Shown piece after piece: positions 58,086 to 64,000 of a stretch of 64,000 bases of DNA (its first letter is position 1; each line of letters begins with the position of its first letter). Both the position numbers and the translations under genes were made by a program. The notes under the pieces are model-generated. The model was not told the origin of the DNA, did no database searches, and was given only the letters and a program-made list of their open reading frames with translations. The DNA comes from Sulfurospirillum diekertiae (GTDB taxonomy: Bacteria; Campylobacterota; Campylobacteria; Campylobacterales; Sulfurospirillaceae): assembly GCF_002162315.1 (NCBI RefSeq), contig NZ_CP021416.1, positions 930,001-994,000 of the forward strand, read 5' to 3'.

Positions 58086-58394
58086 AAGGGTATCAACTTG
58101 TCTTTTCCACCCTCCAAAATCGACAACACCACAGTGGGGAGAATTTGATTGAATGGTTTGAAAAAAGTGCCCAATCTTTGGGCATTCAAGGAATTACGGT
58201 TGTGAATGCTAGTAAAGGAATTGGACGAGATGGTAAATGGCACTCTGCCTCTTTTTTTTGAGTTAGCAGAACAACCCATTGAGTTGATTATAAATGTTAC
58301 AGAAGCTCAGTGCGAAGCACTCTTTACATTTTTAAAAGAGCAAAACCAGCAGATTTTTTACACCAAATGTGCGATTGAATATGGTGTAATCTAA
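58082..58394 (+). pseudogene. DUF190 gene frameshifted at a T8 tract
   Basis: From ATG 58082 the frame reads '[35 protein letters not shown]' ... 'GKWHSASFF' and stops right after eight T (58252-58259). The next frame continues 'FFELAEQPIELIINVTEAQCEALFTFLKEQNQQIFYTKCAIEYGVI' to 58394. Removing one T gives a normal DUF190 protein of about 103 residues. DUF190 is a PII-like family usually next to crcB. Homopolymer length suggests slippage or a sequencing error. Confidence 0.85.
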
Positions 58395-59566
58395 TGGAAG
58401 ATATTAATAAAAATATTGTAGCCTTAGGTGTAAATAGCTTCTTCACTGATTTTGCAACAGAAATGATTCTCCCTCTCTTACCGCTTTTTTTAGAACGATT
58501 CTTACATGCCACAAAATCTGATATTGGAATGATTGAAGGGTTCGCGGAACTTGGGGTAGCGATGCTCATTGCTTTTTCAGGATTTTTGTCCGACAAATTG
58601 GGGCATCGAAAAATGCTAACGATTATAGGCTATGGGTTTTCAAATCTAATTAAGCCTTTGGCATATTTTGCAAGTAGTGCACTGATGGTTGGTATGGTAC
58701 GGGTGGGAGATCGTTTTGGTAAAGGTGTAAGAACTGCACCAAGAGATGCCTTGATTTCTGCATTTACTCCATCACACAGAAGTGGTTTTGTGTTTGGTTT
58801 TCATAAAATGATGGACAGTGCAGGAGCCATTGCTGGTTCTTTAACTGCATTTTTATGTTTACAATTTTATGGAGAAAGTGAAACCACATTTCGATTTGTT
58901 TTTGCGCTGAGTTTTGTTCCTGGCGTCTTAGCCGTATTGATACTAATCGTATTTGTTTCAGACGTTAGAGCTGAACCTATTCCTTTTCGCTCTTTTAGAC
59001 CTTTTGCACTATCTAAAGAATTTTATATGCTTGTTGCCTTCCAAGTGGCATTTAGTTTAGTTGCAATGAATTATTCGTTTATGGTTTTAAAGTCTGGTGA
59101 CAATGGACTTGCTTTAATGATGATCCCCTTAGCTTATACACTTTACAATGCAACGCAATCATTTTTTGCTATTCCTATTGGGAAAATAGCTGATCGTGTG
59201 GGAAAACCTTTGATGCTAAGTCTTATATACACTATCTTTGGTTTATCTGCGTGGATAATGACATGGCAGACTCCAATGAGTGCTTGGATAGCTTTTGGAT
59301 CCTATGGTGTGTTTGCCGCTGGGTTTAATGCTTTGGCAAAAGCGATTATCTCCGATACAACGCCAAAAGCACTCAAGGCTTCAGCGTATGGTATCTATTA
59401 TGGTTGTGTAGGTATTGCAACATTTATTTCTTTGGCAATGGCAGGTTATATTTGGGATCATTACGATGCCCAAGTTCTCTTCCAAGGTGTTGCGATAGGG
59501 GCAATTTCATTGGCAGTAATTTTATTTTTTTTTAGAAAAATTCTTACAATAAAAATTGAAAAATAA
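58394..59566 (+). CDS. Major facilitator superfamily transporter
   Basis: 390 residues with about 11-12 transmembrane helices. 'GFLSDKLGHRKMLTIIGYG' is the MFS loop 2-3 motif, and 'RVGDRFGKGVRTAPRDALISA' is a strongly conserved motif of one MFS subgroup often found near metal or oxyanion genes. Substrate unknown; in this context arsenical or molybdate-related export is possible but unsupported. Last gene of the mod island, convergent with aioA. Confidence 0.75.
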   Translation: MEDINKNIVALGVNSFFTDFATEMILPLLPLFLERFLHATKSDIGMIEGFAELGVAMLIAFSGFLSDKLGHRKMLTIIGYGFSNLIKPLAYFASSALMVGMVRVGDRFGKGVRTAPRDALISAFTPSHRSGFVFGFHKMMDSAGAIAGSLTAFLCLQFYGESETTFRFVFALSFVPGVLAVLILIVFVSDVRAEPIPFRSFRPFALSKEFYMLVAFQVAFSLVAMNYSFMVLKSGDNGLALMMIPLAYTLYNATQSFFAIPIGKIADRVGKPLMLSLIYTIFGLSAWIMTWQTPMSAWIAFGSYGVFAAGFNALAKAIISDTTPKALKASAYGIYYGCVGIATFISLAMAGYIWDHYDAQVLFQGVAIGAISLAVILFFFRKILTIKIEK

Positions 59567-59583
59567 TACATAAGCCTAGTAAA

Positions 59584-59603
59584 GAGGTAGCGTAAGCTAC
59601 CTC
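59584..59603. terminator. Bidirectional terminator between the MFS gene and aioA
   Basis: Perfect 8-bp arms GAGGTAGC and GCTACCTC with a GTAA loop, between the converging stops at 59566 and 59610. TATTTTT follows on the plus strand. Confidence 0.75.
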
Positions 59604-59609
59604 CTATTT

Positions 59610-62081
59610 TTACGCACGTTCCAAGAAGGTCATATCTTTGATAAGCCCTTCGCTTCGGCCAACTTTAACGATGTTTGCCGCCGTTCCTTTGTAGAAAGGA
59701 ATTTTGGTATCAGGATCGACATAGTCTGTACAGAGGTCGTTGATGATAGAGTTTTGGAAACCAAAAGCACCAAAAACTTCGCCTTTACGCACCGCATCCG
59801 TCACAATCGCGATCGCTCGTGTGGAGCCATAATCGTTATTCAGCTGAACAATATCGCCACTAGTAACGCCAAGCTCTTTAGCATCATTGGGGTGAATTTC
59901 AAGTGGAGCCATCGGCCATCGTTTTGCGGTAAATTCAAGGCGACCTGTGTGGTAGTTTGACTGCCATACTTCATTGATACGTCCTGAATTGACCCAGTAT
60001 TTGTAGCGTTTGACCTGTTTTGCGACCTGTTTTGGCATGGCGGGTTGTGGTGTTGGTAAGAACGTCGCACGACCCGATTTCGTACCAAACTTACCATCAG
60101 CGTAATTGAGACGCGTGCCAATAAGCTTGCCATTTTCGACTTTAACGATAGGAAGTTGAACGCCGTTATTGCCCGCATCACGTAAGAGTTTATAGGTAGC
60201 AAGCGTTCCTGTTGGTCCGCCTTGACTTGCCATTTTAGAGCCTTGACCTGCGAAACCATCTTTAAATGAATCTTCTTCATTTTTCCACTCAAAGCCTTCA
60301 AAGCGTTTTGCCATGGTTTTATTGCCAGCTTTAAGATACTCAGCTTTAAGCGCATTGGCAATATCTGCTGCGATTAAACAGTCTGGCTTGGCACTGCCAG
60401 GGGCATCCATAACTTTTTCAGACAGACGCATTCTTCGCTCACCACTCATAGACGTGAGGTTCATCTCCATCGTTGTAGCCGATGGTAATACAATGTGCGC
60501 TCGCTCACTCGATTGCGTTGGGTAGATGTCTATATCGACCACGAAGAGACCGCCTGATTTACACGCGTTGTAGATAATATCGGAGAGCTCATCAAGGTTG
60601 TTTCCATGATAACCGTTAATCGCATCTTTGACAATTTGACTTCTCTTTGTCACCGCATTTCGGAGGCGTTGTGTCGCAATAGACTGCCCAAACGGATTGG
60701 TTCCCCAAATAGAATAGACAAGGTATTTACCCTCAATGATGTCAGTGTCTATGACCGCAAGATTTTGACGGCTTGGGCCAGTATACTCAGGTCTTGTGTA
60801 GCCTTCTTGGTGACCACCTGCGCGACACACACCTGTTCCAACACGACCCACGCTTTGGGTTAAAAGGGCTAGGTTGACGATAGACGCAACACCTTCGTAG
60901 TTTTTAATTCCCCAAATAATGCCTTTTTCATAGTAAATTGCATTGCGAGGACGGTGACCGCTTGGCTTTGGTTTAGCGATCCATTCCGCCGCTTTTTTGA
61001 TGTCAGCGACACTAATGTTTGTGATAGAAGAGGCATACTCTAGGGAAACTTTATTGACTTTATACATCGCATCAAAGTTTTCCGTATGGTTTTTGATGAA
61101 TTCTTTAGCTTCCCAGCCTTGCTCTATGATGTACGTTACAAGTGCGTTCATGAGCGTAATATCTTGACCAGGTTTGATTTGAAGATGAAGTACATTCTCT
61201 TTACCTGCAATCGCAATAGCGTTGGTAATGGAAGCTTGGCGTCTTGGATCAATGAAGATAATTTTGCCATTAGATGCGCTCTCGCCTTTGTCATACTCTT
61301 TTTTCTTGTTCGCTAAGCTACTGCCATCGAGATTGGCTTGCATATGAATGTTGAACAGGTTGGTTTGACACTCATAAGGATTACACCCAATGACCACCAT
61401 CGTATCGGAGATGCTCGTGTCATAATAACTGCTATTAAGCTCACCAACGCCCATTTCACGGCTTGAATGCACTTCAGAGTTATACGCAGGGCGATTGTGA
61501 ATCGAAGCCGATGCGGTGCCAATAGCCGTGTGAAAGAGCTTGCCTGTACCCCATGTGTTTTCAAAGCCACCGCCACCGCCACCGTGGTCAAAGGTTTTAT
61601 GCGAAATTTCATCTGCGCCATCGTTATCGATGATTTTTTTGTACACTTTTGCGATGATGGTTGTTGCTTCTTCCTATGAGGTTTCCATGAGCATGCCACC
61701 ACGAAAAATTTGAGGCTCTTTGAGTCTGTCTTTGGTCGGGCTTGCCGCATTGAAGGTTGAAACACCCATCATACCACCACGAACAGAGTTTTGACCAATG
61801 TTGACCATACACTCTTTATCAGGAATAACCATCAGGTTGTATTTTTTGCCATCTCTATCTTGCACGGTGTTGTACATCCGTTCACTACACCAGTCGCCAT
61901 AGGTAGGCTGTTGCTGCGAAAGATCGAGGCTCAGAGCGTTTTCTTTGTACGTTCCCTCCGTGCCAAGAGGCCATTTGTAAGATTTGTAGCCACAACCGAC
62001 AATACAAAACTCACAGGTAACATTTTTAACTTCAGCATTTTTATGAGGAATGGGTAGTCTATCGTTTAAAGTTAGTGCCAT
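59610..62081 (-). pseudogene. aioA: Arsenite oxidase large subunit interrupted by an in-frame amber codon
   Basis: The frame runs from ATG 62081 (RBS TTAAGGAG) to 59610, about 823 codons, with a single TAG at 61674-61676 (codon 136). AioA signatures: [3Fe-4S] motif 'CEFCIVGCGYKSYKW' (Cys23/26/30), 'DRDGKKYNLMVIPDKECMVNIGQNSVRGG', 'FDHGGGGGGFENTWGTGKL', 'HNRPAYNSEVHSSREMGVGEL' and 'GCNPYECQTNLF'. The stop falls at 'METS*EEA', where the family has Trp (S/T-W-D/E-EA), so TGG-to-TAG is the likely change. With aioB it would form periplasmic arsenite oxidase; as written it cannot be made without suppression. Confidence 0.92.
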
Positions 62082-62091
62082 GTTTTTCTCC

Positions 62092-62577
62092 TTAACCTAC
62101 GTTGTTGTTGATGCGGCCAAAAATAAGACCATCGACGCCAATGGCAAAGATGTCATCGCCATTGATCTCTAAAAGCACACGTGGCAGTCCGCCTGTCGCA
62201 TGACCGATGACCATTTGTCCATCTTTTTTTGCGTCATACTTTGTAAAGTGACAAGGGCACTCAAACATTGCTTTCTCTTGATTGTAAACGGTTGGACAGC
62301 CTTTATGTGTGCAGATAATGCTGTACGCTTTGACTTCATTATTAACATAGACAGCTTTACACAAAGCGTTTCCATCAGGATAAGAAAAATCAAGCTCACC
62401 TTCTTTTTTGAGTTGCGCCAAGGAGCCAACTCTATTTTTTGTGTAACCTCCATACACAGACATTGTAGGGTGTGCATCACCTGCAATGAGTGCGGGGGCA
62501 GCCACTACTGCGCTAAGTCCCAAAGCAGAGAATTTTAAAAATCCTCTTCTGCTTTTTTTCTCTTCTATACTCACCAT
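62092..62577 (-). CDS. aioB: Arsenite oxidase Rieske small subunit
   Basis: 161 residues, RBS AAGGAGAAAC. Tat signal 'KKSRRGFLKFSALGLSAVVAAPALIAG'. Rieske ligands 'CTHKGCPTVYN' and 'CPCHFTKYDAKKDGQMVIGHAT', then 'LPRVLLEINGDDIFAIGVDGLIFGR', the AioB C-terminal signature. The Tat signal also co-exports AioA, which lacks one. The disulfide Cys pair seen in some AioB proteins is present. It is 10 nt upstream of aioA. Confidence 0.93.
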   Translation of the reverse strand: MVSIEEKKSRRGFLKFSALGLSAVVAAPALIAGDAHPTMSVYGGYTKNRVGSLAQLKKEGELDFSYPDGNALCKAVYVNNEVKAYSIICTHKGCPTVYNQEKAMFECPCHFTKYDAKKDGQMVIGHATGGLPRVLLEINGDDIFAIGVDGLIFGRINNNVG

Positions 62578-62781
62578 GTGTTTCTCCTTAGTGTGTTGTC
62601 CTTTTTAGGCTATAGCGATTTTTATAAAGAAAATCTAAAAAGCAAAACTTAAACTATAAATATTTGTTATAATCAAACTTATTTAAAGCTTTAAAATAGA
62701 AGAGGCATGTGTTACGATACTGGTAGTTCGTTTTTATATTTAGATAAATAAAAATAATATAAATTTTTTCGTCAATTTGTG

Positions 62782-62799
62782 TGTAACATTTTAGTTACA
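62782..62799. promoter_or_regulatory. Inverted repeat in the aioB-arsC divergent region
   Basis: TGTAAC-ATTTTA-GTTACA, a 6-bp dyad about 87 nt upstream of arsC and 205 nt upstream of aioB. The 308-nt intergenic region shows nothing else but AT-rich promoter-like sequence. Candidate operator for arsenic-responsive control. Confidence 0.35.
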
Positions 62800-62885
62800 T
62801 TTTTACACATTAAAAAGGCTTGTAACCATTTTGTAAATTTTATTGTGTACGCTTTGAGCACTTGCAAAAAAAATAAACAGGAGAA

Positions 62886-63371
62886 ATGATGATCAAGGTT
62901 TTATTTGTATGTATTCACAATAGTGCACGTAGTCAAATAGCAGAAGAGCTGCTCAAAAAATACGGTGGAGAGAACTTTGGTGTCCAAAGTGCAGGCTTGG
63001 AACCTGGTATTTTAAATCCTTTAGCGGTTGAAGTACTTAAAGAAGAAGGTATTGATATAACAGGTAAACAAACGCAATCAGTGTTTGATATTTTTAAAGA
63101 AGGAAAATTGTTTAACTATGTTGTTACAGTATGTGATGAAGGGAATAGCCAGAGATGTCCAATTTTCCCAGGTCAAACAAGTCGTATTCATTGGAGTTTT
63201 AAAGACCCTAGTAGTTTTACAGGAACGTATGAAGAAAATTTAGCGCAAACTAGAGCAGTGAAAGAGGAGATTAAAGAAGCGGTTTTAGCGTTTATTGAGA
63301 TGATTGACATAAAAACTAAACGCATACAACAAAGATGCGTTTTTAATTTAGAAACTATTCAATTATTTTAA
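62886..63371 (+). CDS. arsC: Thioredoxin-type arsenate reductase with C-terminal extension
   Basis: 161 residues. The P-loop 'VCIHNSARSQIAEELL' (Cx5R) and the second/third Cys ('VVTVCDEGNSQRCPIFPG') match the low-molecular-weight phosphatase-like ArsC of S. aureus pI258 type. Family members end at about 130-140 residues near 'AFIEMI'. Here about 20 extra residues ('KTKRIQQRCVFNLETIQLF') are translated across a terminator hairpin (63318-63344), so the original stop may have been lost. It reduces cytosolic arsenate for export by ArsB. Confidence 0.88.
   Translation: MMIKVLFVCIHNSARSQIAEELLKKYGGENFGVQSAGLEPGILNPLAVEVLKEEGIDITGKQTQSVFDIFKEGKLFNYVVTVCDEGNSQRCPIFPGQTSRIHWSFKDPSSFTGTYEENLAQTRAVKEEIKEAVLAFIEMIDIKTKRIQQRCVFNLETIQLF
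63318..63344 (+). terminator. Terminator hairpin inside the annotated arsC 3' end
   Basis: AAACGCAT ... ATGCGTTT followed by TTTAATTT: an intrinsic terminator within the last 50 nt of the arsC reading frame. This suggests the ancestral gene ended before it. Confidence 0.65.
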
Positions 63372-63387
63372 ATCAATATATCTTGAT
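63372..63387. promoter_or_regulatory. ArsR operator
   Basis: ATCAA-TATATC-TTGAT, a full dyad with 6-nt spacer, the consensus form of ArsR/SmtB-type operators. It is about 72 nt upstream of arsR and would control the arsRB transcript. Confidence 0.7.
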
Positions 63388-63458
63388 ATAAAAGAGATAT
63401 TGTGTTACACTCTTTGTAATGATTTATAATATATCGTAATAATAATGAAGGTGACATC

Positions 63459-63773
63459 ATGGATGTTTTTTTAAAGACCGTTGGAGCGCTCAACGATGAG
63501 ACACGCGTTCAAATTTTAGCGTTTATTGCACATAAGGGCGAGGTATGCGTATGCGACATCGAAAGTTCGTTTAATATGATTCAATCACGCATCTCAAGAC
63601 ACTTGAAAATTCTCAAAGATGCAGGGTTTTTAAAGGTAGATAGGCGAGGGAAATGGGCGTATTACGCTATTCGCTCACCTCTGGATCGTTTTCGTTTGGC
63701 ATGTTTAGAGGAGATAAGCTACCTTGAATTAAACCTGCCTCAAAATAGTTCTACATGTAAAGGTGTATCATGA
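63459..63773 (+). CDS. arsR: ArsR-family metalloregulator
   Basis: 104 residues, RBS GAAGGTGACATC. Winged helix '[59 protein letters not shown]'. 'EVCVCDI' supplies the As(III)-binding Cys pair of classical ArsR (ELCVCDL), placed at the start of the recognition unit. A further Cys lies near the C-terminus. It overlaps arsB by 4 nt, and a near-TTACATGTAA sequence lies in its last codons. Confidence 0.93.
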   Translation: MDVFLKTVGALNDETRVQILAFIAHKGEVCVCDIESSFNMIQSRISRHLKILKDAGFLKVDRRGKWAYYAIRSPLDRFRLACLEEISYLELNLPQNSSTCKGVS

Positions 63774-64000
63774 TTTTAGCGTCTCTTATTTTTTTAATCA
63801 CATTGGTGTTTGTCATTTGGCAACCAAGAGGATTGCAAATTGGCACAACTGCTGTCATCGGAGCACTTTGTGCACTTCTTGTAGGTGTCGTTAGTTTTTC
63901 AGACGTGCTGATCGTTACAGGCATTGTTTGGGATGCAACGTTAGCATTTATTGGGATTATTATTCTCTCCATGGTACTTGATGAGATCGGCTTTTTTGAG
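63770..64000 (+). CDS. arsB: ArsB arsenite efflux pump, truncated by window end
   Basis: 77 residues visible from ATG 63770 (ATGA overlap with arsR). '[33 protein letters not shown]' and '[27 protein letters not shown]' match the N-terminal helices of ArsB ('...[25 protein letters not shown]'). It expels As(III) produced by ArsC. Confidence 0.92.
   Translation, partial: MILASLIFLITLVFVIWQPRGLQIGTTAVIGALCALLVGVVSFSDVLIVTGIVWDATLAFIGIIILSMVLDEIGFFE

Noticed and set aside
32688-61676. Reassignment of TAG to a sense codon (two in-frame ambers)
   Set aside because: Several intact genes with clear operon spacing end in TAG (for example at 4939, 6679, 27464 and 40755), so TAG acts as a normal stop.
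1-64000. CRISPR arrays, rRNA genes or complete insertion sequences
   Set aside because: No regularly spaced direct repeats, no rRNA-like sequence and no DDE or HUH transposase ORF were found on either strand.

Overview
The window looks like a chromosomal segment of a Campylobacterota (Epsilonproteobacteria) species, most likely Sulfurospirillum or a close relative. It is AT-rich and densely packed. It carries the Wolinella/Sulfurospirillum-type clade II nitrous oxide reductase (NosZ with a C-terminal cytochrome c domain, plus nosB-D-G-C1-C2-H-F), an epsilon-type cytochrome bc complex, and anaerobic molybdoenzymes. No species assignment can be proven from the sequence alone.

Layout. 1-10.7 kb is a plasmid- or ICE-like accessory arm: a truncated AbiEii-type nucleotidyltransferase, a tyrosine recombinase, a minus-strand cassette of small membrane proteins, XRE/HigA regulators, lipoproteins including a TraT homologue, and a ParA/RHH partition pair. 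10.8-24.4 kb is a long minus-strand nos operon. It is expanded by a LolD/FtsX-type ABC transporter and a membrane-NosL fusion placed between nosF and nosY. 24.6-27.1 kb holds a divergent two-component system. 27.2-30.3 kb encodes a small cytochrome c and PetABC. 30.3-34.0 kb carries sensory genes: a Crp-like protein without HTH, a globin-coupled EAL protein, and a c-heme chemoreceptor interrupted by an amber codon. 34.1-41.1 kb is a second accessory arm with a nucleotidyltransferase toxin-antitoxin pair, a truncated tRNA(CAT) remnant, a second syntenic copy of the small-membrane-protein cassette in opposite orientation, a second ParA/RHH pair and a MNT/HEPN toxin-antitoxin pair.

41.1-52.8 kb is an ArrA/PsrA-clade molybdoenzyme operon (C-A-B order). 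It is preceded by a textbook sigma-54 promoter and divergent from a PhnD-like sensor, a histidine kinase and an NtrC-type regulator. A LolD/FtsX ABC transporter, a LolA-like protein and a predicted outer-membrane protein follow. 53.3-59.6 kb is a molybdate island (modE, modA, a TOBE protein, modB, modC), followed by a TauE/SafE permease, CrcB, a frameshifted DUF190 gene and an MFS carrier. It is flanked by a roughly 140-bp direct repeat of the 3' end of aioA. 59.6-64 kb holds aioA (one in-frame amber), aioB, arsC, arsR and the start of arsB.

Together the genes describe an anaerobic or microaerophilic respirer that reduces N2O, feeding electrons through bc complex, cytochromes and NosGH. It has an arsenic redox island combining a probable respiratory arsenate reductase, arsenite oxidase and detoxification, supported by molybdate uptake. 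Four reading frames are broken by single events: two amber codons and two T-tract frameshifts. Two related mobile elements bracket the nos/pet core.
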